From: Hwanghaeella grinnelliae
GTDB lineage: Bacteria > Pseudomonadota > Alphaproteobacteria > UBA8366 > Aestuariispiraceae
Reading direction: 5' to 3'
DNA: 64,000 nucleotides
Assembly (NCBI RefSeq): GCF_004005845.1
Contig: NZ_SADE01000004.1
Coordinates: forward strand, 620,001 to 684,000
Position numbers and translations under genes: made by a program. Below are positions 17,882-25,724 of the stretch, piece by piece. Under the pieces are notes generated by a model. The model saw only the letters and a list, made by a program, of their open reading frames with translations. It was not told the DNA's origin and made no database searches. Positions within the stretch are counted from its first letter, which is position 1, and each line of letters begins with the position of its first letter.

Positions 17882-18858
17882 ATGCGCAAACGCCTCTCTT
17901 GAGCGGCAATGACCTGACGCGGCATTACGATATCACCGGGAAGCGCTTCGGTGAAAAACTGTCGGTCAAGGCGCTGCAAGGTGTCAGCTTTCAATTGGAT
18001 AAGGGCGAAACGCTCGCCGTTGTCGGGGAAAGCGGTTGCGGGAAGTCCACCCTGGCGCGGTTGATCACGATGATTGAATCGCCGACCGCCGGGTCATTCC
18101 GGATTGGTGAGACCGTGGTCGACCGGGATACGGGCAAGCCCGGCAAGGAACTGCGGGCCGCGGTCCAAATCGTTTTTCAGGACCCGTATTCCTCACTCAA
18201 TCCGCGGCAAAAGGTCGGCACCATTCTGGCCGAACCCTTGTTGATCAATCATCCGGAGATCTCGCGGGCGGATCGGGAGAAGAAGGCGCGGGACATGCTG
18301 GCCCTGGTCGGGCTGCGGCCGGAACATTATGACCGCTATCCGCATATGTTTTCCGGTGGGCAGCGTCAGCGCATCGCCGTCGCCCGTGCCTTGATGATGA
18401 ATCCCAAGGTGCTGGTGTTGGACGAACCGGTTTCGGCGCTCGATCTATCTGTGCAGGCACAGATCCTGAATCTGCTGGTCGATCTGCAGGACGAATTCGG
18501 CCTAGCCTATTTATTCATCTCCCACGATCTGTCGGTCGTGCGCCACATGGCCGACCGGGTTATGGTGATGTATCTGGGCCGACCTGTCGAATACGGTGAG
18601 CGGGATGAGATTTTCAACAATCCGAAACACCCCTACACAAAGGCGCTTCTGTCCGCGACGCCCGTTGCCGACCCGGAACACACGAAACAGCGGCTGAAAC
18701 TGGAAGGGGAATTGCCGTCCCCGATCAATCCGCCGGCCGGCTGTGCCTTCCATCCGCGTTGCCCGGTGGCCATCGACCGTTGCGCGAAGGAAAGGCCTGA
18801 CCTCGAAGCAGTCGCGGGACGCGACGTTTCCTGCTGGCGGGCGGGGGAGAGCGTCTAG
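17878..18858 (+). CDS. dppF: Dipeptide ABC transporter ATP-binding protein DppF
   Basis: A 326-residue ABC ATPase, partner of DppD. It has Walker [10 protein letters not shown]-loop [14 protein letters not shown], signature [15 protein letters not shown], Walker [13 protein letters not shown] and H-loop FISHDLSVV. The C-terminal oligopeptide-transporter domain includes [19 protein letters not shown]. The ATG at 17878 overlaps the dppD stop, the third tight junction in this operon, so the subunits are made in matched amounts. The gene ends four bases into the 3' end of a convergent methyltransferase gene. No clear terminator separates the two. Confidence 0.95.
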   Translation: MNAQTPLLSGNDLTRHYDITGKRFGEKLSVKALQGVSFQLDKGETLAVVGESGCGKSTLARLITMIESPTAGSFRIGETVVDRDTGKPGKELRAAVQIVFQDPYSSLNPRQKVGTILAEPLLINHPEISRADREKKARDMLALVGLRPEHYDRYPHMFSGGQRQRIAVARALMMNPKVLVLDEPVSALDLSVQAQILNLLVDLQDEFGLAYLFISHDLSVVRHMADRVMVMYLGRPVEYGERDEIFNNPKHPYTKALLSATPVADPEHTKQRLKLEGELPSPINPPAGCAFHPRCPVAIDRCAKERPDLEAVAGRDVSCWRAGESV

Positions 18859-19730
18859 GTCCCCGTTTGGGGGGGCGCCTGGGACGCCATTGGGGCCGCT
18901 TTGCAAACCAAAACCTGTTCCTTGCCGTGGTCGGGCACGCCGCCTAGGAAGTCGCCATATTCCTCGGTCACTTCGAAACCGGCGCGGGCCAGAAGGTGTT
19001 TCATTTCCTGGCGATAGGTCCAGCGGACGGTCAGGGTCAGGTGCTCGCTGCGCTCGACCGAACCGTCTTGTCCTTCCAACTCATAGACCCAGCGGTTCTC
19101 CAGGATCTGGTTGAAGCGGTCTATCTCCACATTTTCCAAACGGGCCACGATGGTCCGGCCGGTTTCGGCGTCATGCCCGCGGCGTTCTTCCTGGGGCGGT
19201 TTCCGGAAGCTGGACAGGTCGTCGATCCGCGGGTCGAATAGATGCAGGATCATGACCCCGTCAGGCGCCAGGTGCCGACCCATTGCCCGAAGCGCCGATA
19301 GCTGGTCTTCCGGCGTCAGCAACACATGGAAGGTCCGAAAGGGCGCGATGATAAGGCCGAATTTCGTTCCCAGGTCGAAGGCCCGCATATCGCCTTGCGT
19401 GAAGGTGGGTGATGTTGCCGCCGTGGTGTGTCCCTGCGACAGGCTTTTCCGGCAGGCCAGTTGAATCATGGAAGGAGAGATTTCCAGCCCGGTCACCTTA
19501 TGTCCGCGGTCGGCGAGGGACCAGGCGACGCGGCCGGTTCCGGACCCGATTTCCAGAACCGGGCCGTCCGCGCGGCCGGCCGCCACACCATAGAAATCGA
19601 CATCGCCTTGCACGCAGGGCGTCGCCGACCCATGTAGCGTGTCATAAGCGCGGATATGAAGGCTGTCGCCTTCGTAGAAACCGCGGGAAGTGCGCGGCTC
19701 GGCCTTGTCTGGGGTGAGGCTGTCGGACAT
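18855..19730 (-). CDS. Class I SAM-dependent methyltransferase
   Basis: A 291-residue soluble protein with the class I methyltransferase motif I at VLEIGSGTGRVAWSLADRG (about residues 58-76). The acidic end of strand 2 is in VTGLEISPSMI, and a post-I strand sits at FTQGDMRAF. The segment FGLIIAPFRTFHVLLTPEDQLSALRAMGRHLAPDGVMILHLFDPR (read in parts) corresponds to motifs II and III. The substrate cannot be predicted; small-molecule methyltransferases of this type are diverse. It converges with dppF with a four-base overlap. A 56-codon gene lies upstream on the same strand. Confidence 0.88.
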   Translation of the reverse strand: MSDSLTPDKAEPRTSRGFYEGDSLHIRAYDTLHGSATPCVQGDVDFYGVAAGRADGPVLEIGSGTGRVAWSLADRGHKVTGLEISPSMIQLACRKSLSQGHTTAATSPTFTQGDMRAFDLGTKFGLIIAPFRTFHVLLTPEDQLSALRAMGRHLAPDGVMILHLFDPRIDDLSSFRKPPQEERRGHDAETGRTIVARLENVEIDRFNQILENRWVYELEGQDGSVERSEHLTLTVRWTYRQEMKHLLARAGFEVTEEYGDFLGGVPDHGKEQVLVCKAAPMASQAPPQTGT

Positions 19731-19773
19731 GAGGGGCTTGCCGGACCTGTTGATGATTAAGTGACGTTACGGG

Positions 19774-19944
19774 CTAGAATGGGTCGTATAGCAGCGTCAC
19801 CACCACGATGGTGATGGCGATGGCAAGCAGGATTGGGGTCATGGTGCCGAAGCGGGTGGCGCGCCTGCGATGAAAAATAAGGATCGCCAGGGCGAACACC
19901 GCGATTGCACCGAAGCTCCAAACCAGTCTTTCATAGCCGTCCAT
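19774..19944 (-). CDS. 56-residue two-helix membrane protein
   Basis: An intact 56-codon frame beginning MDGYERLVWSFGAIAVFALA and ending in LLYDPF. It has two hydrophobic stretches (about residues 8-24 and 36-53) separated by a basic HRRRATR turn, a topology typical of real bacterial small membrane proteins. It lies 43 bases upstream of the methyltransferase gene on the same strand, so the two may be co-transcribed. A GAGG-containing site precedes the ATG at a long spacing (about 13 bases). No family is recognised; function unknown. It is supported by the clean two-helix pattern rather than by homology. Confidence 0.55.
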   Translation of the reverse strand: MDGYERLVWSFGAIAVFALAILIFHRRRATRFGTMTPILLAIAITIVVVTLLYDPF

Positions 19945-20122
19945 CAACGGGATGTGACCTCACCTGACAAAATCCGAACGGCGCGGTATTAGCGTATGTT
20001 GAGGCCGGGCGGTGCATTGCGCCATTCTACATTGTGGGCTACCCGGCGGGCAGCTTCCGGACCACGATCCCCGCGATCGTCGGGGCCGAAGTCTGCCTCA
20101 CGGTTGCCTTAATTGTCGCTTA

Positions 20123-20140
20123 TTCTCACCCATGTGAGAA
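20123..20140. promoter_or_regulatory. Perfect inverted repeat in a 347-base gene-free stretch
   Basis: TTCTCAC and GTGAGAA flank a four-base CCAT spacer. The stretch between 19945 and 20291 otherwise shows no gene I can support. The palindrome could be an operator for the gene starting at 20292 or a short hairpin; there is no T-tract, so it is not a terminator. Confidence 0.35.
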
Positions 20141-20291
20141 GACGGCGGTATTGATACGCGCAGAATGCCGGTTATTCGGCGACAAGGGAATAGGACCTGC
20201 CGGCGCCTGGATGGGTGACGCCGCGCAACGGCCCTATACGAACGAAACGGGCGCATGTTGAAGCGCCTTGAACAAGGAAGGAGAGTTTTTC

Positions 20292-20582
20292 GTGGCTTTA
20301 GGACGTCGGAAGCTGCGGGGCAGGAGCGGTTCCATTAGGTTTGAAAAGGGCGATACGCTGGGGGGAACGGCGTCGCTGTTGTTGTTAAACCAGATCGGTG
20401 GCGGTGTCCGCGGCAAGTCCCAGGTGGGACGGCGCCGGGCCGGATCCGCCGGCAGGATATTGGGCAAGGTCTTTTCTTTCCTCCTGCTGGTCATCGGGGT
20501 GGGGGCATTGTTCCTGCTCGGTTGGGACTGGATCGAGGAATTCATACGGGTAGAGGTGCTGCCCTATCTCAACGGATCGTGA
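20292..20582 (+). CDS. Small basic protein with one C-terminal membrane helix
   Basis: A 96-residue protein from a GTG preceded by AAGGAAGGAGAG, a strong ribosome site that decides the start. The first 55 residues are basic and Gly/Arg-rich, with a short hydrophobic TASLLLLNQIGGG. A single clear membrane segment (FSFLLLVIGVGALFLLGW, about residues 63-80) is followed by an acidic amphipathic tail. The likely orientation, from the positive-inside rule, places the N-terminus in the cytoplasm. No family is recognised. It is followed 106 bases later by another small membrane protein in the same direction. Confidence 0.6.
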   Translation: MALGRRKLRGRSGSIRFEKGDTLGGTASLLLLNQIGGGVRGKSQVGRRRAGSAGRILGKVFSFLLLVIGVGALFLLGWDWIEEFIRVEVLPYLNGS

Positions 20583-20688
20583 GCATTGTCCTCCCGACAA
20601 TGTGAAGCTCCGTGTTTTTCGCCCAAGGCTGCATAACCTGTAGAACAGAACGGGTTTTGATGCAGACCGGGAATGGAAACACGCGCCC

Positions 20689-20991
20689 ATGATGACCCTG
20701 TTCGACAGTATCCAACACGTATTTGCGGTCGCTTATGGACGGGCCTGCGGGGGTTCCCTGTGGCCGGACGGCGTTGAAACAACCAGCCTTTCCCGCAAGC
20801 CGGTTTGCGTGCTTGTCCTGCTTTTGATGGCAGTGCCGCTCCTGGCTTTTGCGCTGGTGCTGGAACTACTCTTTCCCAGCTACTTGCGCTTCCTTCTTCT
20901 GATTTGGATCGCCTGCGTTTTCTTTTTCCTGGCTTCCGTAGACCGACGGGCAGCCCGCCTGCTGATGGCACACCCCCACACGCATACGTAA
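20689..20991 (+). CDS. Small membrane protein, 100 residues
   Basis: A 100-residue protein with a soluble start, MMTLFDSIQHVFAVAYGRAC, and two closely spaced hydrophobic segments (about residues 38-60 and 65-83). It ends in a basic, histidine-rich tail with alternating His-Thr. The start is ambiguous between ATG 20689 and ATG 20692, with GGGAATGG upstream. No conserved family is recognised. The position among other small membrane proteins and before an outer-membrane protein gives no clear functional hint. The histidine tail could bind metal, but that is speculation. Confidence 0.5.
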   Translation: MMTLFDSIQHVFAVAYGRACGGSLWPDGVETTSLSRKPVCVLVLLLMAVPLLAFALVLELLFPSYLRFLLLIWIACVFFFLASVDRRAARLLMAHPHTHT

Positions 20992-21086
20992 TAAATTCAA
21001 GCTATTCGCCCTGTTGTCTGCGTTCCATGTTGATGTATGTTTACATTTGGTGCCTGTGAACTGGGATCGAAAGGGTCCGTGCAGGG

Positions 21087-21782
21087 ATGAGGAAAGCGCT
21101 TCTAGCCGCGATGTTGATGCCGGGCCTTTCGGCCGGAAGCGTTGCGGTTGCCGCCGATCTGACCGAAGCCTATTTCTCCGGCGCGCTGTCCTATGACGGC
21201 CTGACTGCCCGGCAGAGCACGACCGACAGGGCCGTCCGCGCCGCAGACCGGGCCTCCTATACGCCGGATCCATTCGCGTCCTGGTCCCTTACGCTCGGCC
21301 CCTTCGCGGGCTCTGAAGACCGCGCCTTCGATCTCTACCGCAACAAATTCGGTCCCTTGGGCCTATCGCTGGGCGGTGGATATCAGATGTCCGGCACGGG
21401 CGGTGTGGAGCCCGACAGTTATATGCTTGGCGTGAAGGTCGACTATGGCGGGGTGTCGCTGGGGTCCCAATGGCGGGGCAGGGATACCGGCGCCTGCGCC
21501 TTGTCCGACACATTCTGCGATGCCGGACCGACCTGGAATATCGGGGCGTCTTACAGCGCCGGCGCGGCGTCGCTGTCGGCCCAATACCAAGCCGTGACGT
21601 CTTTCGATGCAGAGGGGCAGGGCTTAGAAGGGCTTGGCGGCGATGTTCTGCGCCTGGGCGTGGATTACCAAATTTTCGACGGTTTCTCGTCGCGCGCGGA
21701 TGCCTATTTCATCGACGGTGAGAATAACCTGACCGAGGGGGACTCCACAGTCGTCCTGATCGGCACGCGCATCACGTTCTGA
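21087..21782 (+). CDS. Secreted outer-membrane beta-barrel (porin-like) protein
   Basis: A 231-residue protein with a Sec signal peptide (MRKALLAAMLMPGLSAGSVAVAA, cleaved near AVA-A). The rest alternates Gly/aromatic-rich strands such as LGLSLGGGYQM, YMLGVKVDYGGVSLGSQWRG and LSAQYQAVTSF. It ends in VVLIGTRITF, a terminal Phe as in many outer-membrane barrels. The strand pattern resembles the C-terminal part of alphaproteobacterial porins, but at about 208 mature residues it is shorter than a 16-strand porin, so an 8-12-strand barrel is more likely. Two cysteines (in CALSDTFC) sit in a probable loop and may form a disulphide. Specific function unknown. Confidence 0.72.
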   Translation: MRKALLAAMLMPGLSAGSVAVAADLTEAYFSGALSYDGLTARQSTTDRAVRAADRASYTPDPFASWSLTLGPFAGSEDRAFDLYRNKFGPLGLSLGGGYQMSGTGGVEPDSYMLGVKVDYGGVSLGSQWRGRDTGACALSDTFCDAGPTWNIGASYSAGAASLSAQYQAVTSFDAEGQGLEGLGGDVLRLGVDYQIFDGFSSRADAYFIDGENNLTEGDSTVVLIGTRITF

Positions 21783-21875
21783 TCGATTTCTAGGCCGTCA
21801 CACCGCTTGCCGCCGGCCCCATCGCTTTGTAGGTTGCCCTCCGACGACTGGCGCGGTATGCGCGCCGTCCCCCAA

Positions 21876-21963
21876 GGCCCCTTGGCGGAATTGGTAGACG
21901 CAGCAGACTTAAAATCTGCTATCGCAGTGCGGTGTTCCGGTTCGAGTCCGGAAGGGGCCACCA
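21876..21963 (+). tRNA. tRNA-Leu (anticodon UAA)
   Basis: A class II tRNA. The acceptor arms are GGCCCCT at 21876-21882 and AGGGGCC at 21953-21959, followed by discriminator A and an encoded CCA (21961-21963). The anticodon stem GCAGA/TCTGC encloses the loop CTTAAAA with anticodon TAA. A long variable arm (ATCGCAGTGCGGTGT region) and a T-arm TCCGG-TTCGAGT-CCGGA complete the cloverleaf. It reads UUA (and UUG by wobble) leucine codons. No integrated element is seen at its 3' end, although such tRNA ends are common phage attachment sites. Confidence 0.97.
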
Positions 21964-22108
21964 TGATACGATTTCATGGCGTTATAATTCTCGCCTCGCC
22001 TTTCAGCGATACCCGGGTCAGCTTCGGCGACGTTGCAGGTCGATAGCCGGGGGGAGTAGAACGGACAGGATTGGTTCGTCCGTAAACTCTATCCAAGAGG
22101 TGATATTC

Positions 22109-22288
22109 ATGCGCCGTATTCTGAAAGCTCTTCCCAGCCTTCTTTCCCTGGCCGTTATCGGCCTGTTCCTGACCGCCTGTTCCCCTGAGGTCGGCAGTGA
22201 AGATTGGTGCGCGGACATGAAGGAAAAGCCCAAGGGCGATTGGTCGGCCAATGAAGCCGCCGATTTCGCCAAGCACTGCGTGCTCTAG
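22109..22288 (+). CDS. Small lipoprotein, DUF3012-like
   Basis: A 59-residue lipoprotein precursor. The start ATG 22109 follows CAAGAGGTGATATTC. The signal MRRILKALPSLLSLAVIGLF leads to a lipobox LTAC (Cys at about residue 24), giving a mature peptide of about 36 residues with SPEVGSEDWCADMKEKPKGD and a second and third cysteine (WC, HC). This short mature sequence with EXWCXXMXXKPKGDWS resembles the DUF3012 family of small bacterial lipoproteins of unknown function. The two non-lipid cysteines could form a disulphide in the periplasm. It stands alone after the tRNA gene. Confidence 0.8.
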   Translation: MRRILKALPSLLSLAVIGLFLTACSPEVGSEDWCADMKEKPKGDWSANEAADFAKHCVL

Positions 22289-22411
22289 GGTCCGCACCGG
22301 CTTTTTCAGGTTCCGGGCGCAAGGCTGGATGACCGGTCGATTGGCGGAAGGCGCCGCTTGCGCCGCGTCATCCGCCGTGACGGCCGTCGCCGCGTCCAGG
22401 CGCCACATGCA

Positions 22412-22440
22412 TAAAAAAGGCCCCGGAAACGGGGCCTTTT
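22412..22440 (-). terminator. Rho-independent terminator of the VPLPA-CTERM gene
   Basis: The stem GGCCCCG-GAAA-CGGGGCC is flanked by six or seven A on the left and TTTT on the right, so it can act in both directions. It is placed 25 bases after the stop of the minus-strand VPLPA-CTERM gene, where the A-run becomes a U-tract, and about 125 bases after the plus-strand lipoprotein gene. Confidence 0.88.
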
Positions 22441-22464
22441 GACATTCTGTGACGCTATGTCGTG

Positions 22465-23211
22465 TTACGCGATGCGTTTGCGGCGCCGCGCCAAGAAGCC
22501 CAGGCCCGCGAACGCTGTTGCCAGCAAGGGCAGGGCGGCGGGAATCGGCACTGCCGACACATTGTTCCCGGTGATGGACGTGACGACATATTGGTCGAAA
22601 CTGTTGGTGTTTGGCGTGTTGTACAATTCCGTGCTGAAGACGAGATACTCGAAGGCCGTCCCTGCCAACGGACCGAGAATATCCTGGAACAGAATTTCCT
22701 GCGTGCCGGCGATGTTACTGCTGAATACCTGGGTCAGTTCCAGGAAATCGATATCGCCGTTATTGTCCGTGTCGTTCCCGACGTAGATGTCCACATGGTC
22801 GCTGGCATTGTTGCCGTTCAGGACCGCGCTGACCGGGACCCATTGCGGTGAATCGAACTGAACAACCAACCAATCCGCATCAAAACCGCCTTGTGTGCCG
22901 GTCTGTTCGTTGTTGTCGATCTGCGTTCCGCCGACATCGTCGATGCCGAGACCGTCGGAATTAACGACCAGCTTCCGCGCGATCCGGTCCACGCCGCCGG
23001 CGATGTTGTCTTCATCATAAAGATAATATCCGAAAGCGGTCAGGGTGCCTTCCGCCGTGTTCGAAACCGTGTTGGTGCCGCCGACGGTTCCGCTCAGCTT
23101 GTTTCCGGCCAGTGCGATATCGTTCAATTCGAAAACGGTCGCTGCGCTGGCCGGCGTTGCAGCCGCGACGCTTAAGGCTGCAAAGGCGATGGCGAAAGAG
23201 ATTTTCTTCAA
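22465..23211 (-). CDS. VPLPA-CTERM (PEP-CTERM type) sorting-signal protein
   Basis: A 248-residue exported protein. The Sec signal MKKISFAIAFAALSVAAATPASAA is cleaved near ASA-A. The mature part is an Asn/Asp/Gly/Thr-rich, probably beta-rich domain (for example FDADWLVVQFDSPQWVPVS and YVGNDTDNNGDIDFLEL, the latter possibly calcium-binding). It ends with VPIPAALPLLATAFAGLGFL followed by ARRRKRIA. That is the tripartite VPLPA-CTERM signal: VPLPA-like motif, hydrophobic helix and basic tail, recognised by exosortase D-type enzymes and linked to exopolysaccharide-associated surface proteins. No exosortase is in this window. A terminator lies just after the stop. Confidence 0.88.
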   Translation of the reverse strand: MKKISFAIAFAALSVAAATPASAATVFELNDIALAGNKLSGTVGGTNTVSNTAEGTLTAFGYYLYDEDNIAGGVDRIARKLVVNSDGLGIDDVGGTQIDNNEQTGTQGGFDADWLVVQFDSPQWVPVSAVLNGNNASDHVDIYVGNDTDNNGDIDFLELTQVFSSNIAGTQEILFQDILGPLAGTAFEYLVFSTELYNTPNTNSFDQYVVTSITGNNVSAVPIPAALPLLATAFAGLGFLARRRKRIA

Positions 23212-23451
23212 GGGGACGCTCCTGACAACATAAGAAAGACGTATTGAAGTAATGTCTAAACTAAGTCGCCGGGCGCTGTGTCAATTCGTGCTGTCATGTT
23301 GTTGATGAATGTTAACAAATGCTTGGCTTTTGGTAATATAGATTCAAGGACGGTCCCGTTCGACAGCCTGGCGCGCAAATCTGGCCGTAACCCGCGACGA
23401 AATCTCATGCCTTGGCGACGGATGGCCAAATTCTGAGTGGACTTCTCCCAA

Positions 23452-23475
23452 ATATGTCGATAAGTCCAGACATAT
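23452..23475. promoter_or_regulatory. Candidate ArsR operator overlapping the arsR start
   Basis: ATATGTC (23452-23458) and GACATAT (23469-23475) form a perfect 7-base inverted repeat with a 10-base spacer, reaching into the proposed start codon at 23474. This size and symmetry fit an ArsR/SmtB dimer site, suggesting autorepression of the arsenic operon. The overlap makes the second ATG (23480) an alternative start. Confidence 0.55.
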
Positions 23476-23845
23476 GGACATGATTACGGCAACGAAGGCC
23501 TTTGGGGCGCTGTCGCAGGAGACTCGATTGAAGGTCTTCCGGTTGCTGGTCCGTCGGGGCGCGGAAGGCATGGCGGCGGGGGAGATCGCGCGGCTGCTGG
23601 ACATTCCGCACAACACCCTGTCGACACATTTGGCGGTGCTCACCGCGGCGGGCATGGTCTCCTCACAACGCGACGGGCGGTCGATCATCTACAGCATAGA
23701 CCTGACCGGTATTCGCGGGTTGCTCGCTTTCCTGATGGAAGATTGCTGCCAAGGCCGGCCCGAGCTTTGCGCACCGGTCCTGGACACGCTGTTATCCGGC
23801 GACGCCCCTGAACCATCACACGAAACAAGATTGGCGGATCATTGA
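23474..23845 (+). CDS. arsR: ArsR-family metalloregulator
   Basis: A 123-residue winged-helix repressor. The ArsR core runs from [19 protein letters not shown], through the recognition helix region ([26 protein letters not shown]), to the wing ([11 protein letters not shown]). It lacks the N-terminal CVC arsenite site of plasmid ArsR; instead a C-terminal CCQGRPELC places cysteines at 91, 92 and 99, resembling the three-cysteine C-terminal arsenite site known in Acidithiobacillus ferrooxidans ArsR. Its stop is one base before the efflux gene start, so the two form one operon. It probably releases its operator upon As(III)/Sb(III) binding. The start may instead be the ATG at 23480. Confidence 0.9.
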   Translation: MDMITATKAFGALSQETRLKVFRLLVRRGAEGMAAGEIARLLDIPHNTLSTHLAVLTAAGMVSSQRDGRSIIYSIDLTGIRGLLAFLMEDCCQGRPELCAPVLDTLLSGDAPEPSHETRLADH

Positions 23846-23846
23846 G

Positions 23847-24908
23847 ATGAATACGGAAACTGGTGCGGCTTCCCCCGACGTGTCCCCGATGGGGCTGTTC
23901 GAGCGGTACTTGTCTGTCTGGGTCGGGCTGTGCATTGCCGCTGGGGTGGCGCTCGGCGCGGCGTTGCCACAGGTGTTCCAGGCCATCGCCGCCGTGGAAT
24001 ATGCCAACGTCAATCTGGTCGTCGCGGTGCTGATCTGGGTGATGATCTATCCGATGATGGTGAATGTGGATTTCGCCTCTCTGAAGGATGTTGGCAAGAA
24101 GCCGAAGGGGCTCTGTGTGACCCTGGTGGTGAACTGGCTGATCAAGCCCTTCACCATGGCGGCGCTGGGCATTCTGTTCTTCGAACATGTCTTCGCCGGC
24201 CTGGTCGATCCGCAGACCGCGCGGGAATACATCGCCGGCATGATCTTGTTGGGTGTCGCGCCTTGCACGGCGATGGTCTTCGTCTGGAGTCAACTGGTGC
24301 GCGGCGACGCCAACTACACGCTGGTTCAGGTGTCGATCAACGACATCATCATGGTCTTCGCCTTCGCCCCGATCGCGGCTTTCCTGCTGGGCGTCACGGA
24401 TATTACCGTGCCGTGGGAGACACTGCTGCTGTCGGTCATTCTCTATGTGGTGATCCCGCTTGCCGCCGGTTATGTGACCCGCAAGAAGCTAGACCGGTCG
24501 AACGATCACTCCCGTGTCGCCGGGTTCACGGACCGGATCAAACCGTTTTCCGTGATGGGTCTGTTGGCGACGGTGGTGCTGCTCTTCGGGTTTCAGGCCC
24601 AGACCATCCTGGACAAGCCCCTGGTCATCGCGCTGATCGCCGTGCCGCTGTTGATCCAGAGTTACGGCATTTTCGCGGTCGCTTATGGCTGGGCGTATAT
24701 TTGGCGCATACCCTTCGATACAGCCGCGCCGGCCGCCCTGATCGGCACATCGAATTTCTTCGAATTGGCCGTCGCGGTGGCGATCAGCCTGTTCGGTCTG
24801 AACTCCGGCGCGGCGTTGGCGACCGTGGTCGGCGTGCTGGTCGAAGTGCCGGTAATGCTCTCGCTGGTCTATTTCGCGAACCGGACGCGGAAGATGTTCC
24901 CGGCTTAG
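23847..24908 (+). CDS. acr3: ACR3-family arsenite efflux transporter
   Basis: A 353-residue membrane protein with about ten hydrophobic segments. Signature stretches include [36 protein letters not shown] and [21 protein letters not shown], the last containing the conserved cysteine essential for arsenite transport in ACR3 proteins. The later [42 protein letters not shown] (in parts) is also conserved. ACR3 exports As(III) using the proton gradient. It follows arsR by one base. No arsenate reductase gene adjoins the pair, so this unit alone would handle arsenite. Confidence 0.95.
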   Translation: MNTETGAASPDVSPMGLFERYLSVWVGLCIAAGVALGAALPQVFQAIAAVEYANVNLVVAVLIWVMIYPMMVNVDFASLKDVGKKPKGLCVTLVVNWLIKPFTMAALGILFFEHVFAGLVDPQTAREYIAGMILLGVAPCTAMVFVWSQLVRGDANYTLVQVSINDIIMVFAFAPIAAFLLGVTDITVPWETLLLSVILYVVIPLAAGYVTRKKLDRSNDHSRVAGFTDRIKPFSVMGLLATVVLLFGFQAQTILDKPLVIALIAVPLLIQSYGIFAVAYGWAYIWRIPFDTAAPAALIGTSNFFELAVAVAISLFGLNSGAALATVVGVLVEVPVMLSLVYFANRTRKMFPA

Positions 24909-24918
24909 GGAAAAGGTC

Positions 24919-25611
24919 TCAAGCTAACGCCTCTTGCACCGCCGCGCGGCAGTGCAGGTCGGTTGTGGCGAATGTGGGAACCTCGACGTCGCCGGCATCC
25001 AGCAGCAGGGGGATTTCCGTGCAGCCAAGCACGACGCCTTCCGCCCCGCGTTTGTGGAAGGCCTTGATCAGCTCGACATAACCGGATTTGGTTTCGGGCA
25101 GGAAGCGGTCCTTCACCATTTCTTCCATGATCGTCTTGTCGATATAGTCGCGTTCTTGCGCTTCGGGCACCATCGTCTCGATGCCCAAGGACGAGAGAAC
25201 GGATTGATAGAAGCTGCCCTCCATCGTCTTGCGCACGCCCATCAACGCCACCCGTTTCAATCCGGCCCGTTTGATCGACTGGCCGGTCGCCTCGGCGATA
25301 TGCAGGAAGGGGATCGATAGATGCGGCGCGATCTGGGGCACGAAACGGTGGACGTCGTTGCAGGTGATGACGATGAAGTCGGCGCCGCCCGACTGAACGG
25401 CCTTTGCGGTTTCCAGGATCATAGCACAGGCGGCGGCTTCGTCCCCGTCGTGGATGACATGGTCGACATAGCGTTGGCGGTCGACGCTCTCCAGGATCAG
25501 ATGGGCGGAATGCACGCCGCCCAGCGCTTGGTTCGTCATTTGGTTCAGCAGGCGGTAATAGGCGGCTGTGGAGATCCAACTCAATCCGCCGATCAACCCG
25601 ATTTTCTTCAT
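24919..25611 (-). CDS. Aspartate/glutamate racemase family protein
   Basis: A 230-residue enzyme starting MKKIGLIGGLSWISTAAYYR, the typical opening of the Asp/Glu racemase superfamily. The two catalytic cysteines expected in the family appear in IVITCNDVHRF (about residue 80) and VVLGCTEIPLLL (about residue 190). In place of the usual TCNT the first motif reads TCND-VH, seen in the YgeA-like branch of uncertain substrate. It converges with the arsenite gene (10 bases apart) and is downstream of the RpiR regulator on the same strand. The adjacent divergent amino-acid importer suggests, by inference, a role in D-amino-acid use. Confidence 0.87.
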   Translation of the reverse strand: MKKIGLIGGLSWISTAAYYRLLNQMTNQALGGVHSAHLILESVDRQRYVDHVIHDGDEAAACAMILETAKAVQSGGADFIVITCNDVHRFVPQIAPHLSIPFLHIAEATGQSIKRAGLKRVALMGVRKTMEGSFYQSVLSSLGIETMVPEAQERDYIDKTIMEEMVKDRFLPETKSGYVELIKAFHKRGAEGVVLGCTEIPLLLDAGDVEVPTFATTDLHCRAAVQEALA

Positions 25612-25724
25612 TGCGACCCTTCCCAAGCGTGCAGCCTAATTTGCCGGTATTATCCGTCTGAGGGTGGGCAAGGGAAGATGGCAAAACTGAAAACCGGGTA
25701 TCTGGCCGTGTATTCCTATCCGCC

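Noticed and set aside
20034-20261. 75-codon plus-strand frame in the 347-base gap before the gene at 20292
   Set aside because: It has a GTG start without ribosome site and no hydrophobic or motif pattern; the palindrome inside it is better explained as regulatory.
21704-21964. Minus-strand frame of 86 codons starting MVAPSGLEPEHRT
   Set aside because: It is the complement of the tRNA-Leu gene; this wording is a well-known false protein from the antisense of leucine tRNA genes.
21964-22108. Integration site at the tRNA-Leu 3' end
   Set aside because: No integrase or duplicated tRNA end is seen, and the following genes are of normal composition.
23930-25081. 383-codon plus-strand frame in acr3
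   Set aside because: It is a shifted frame of the arsenite transporter, highly Arg/His/Gly-rich, without hydrophobic periodicity.
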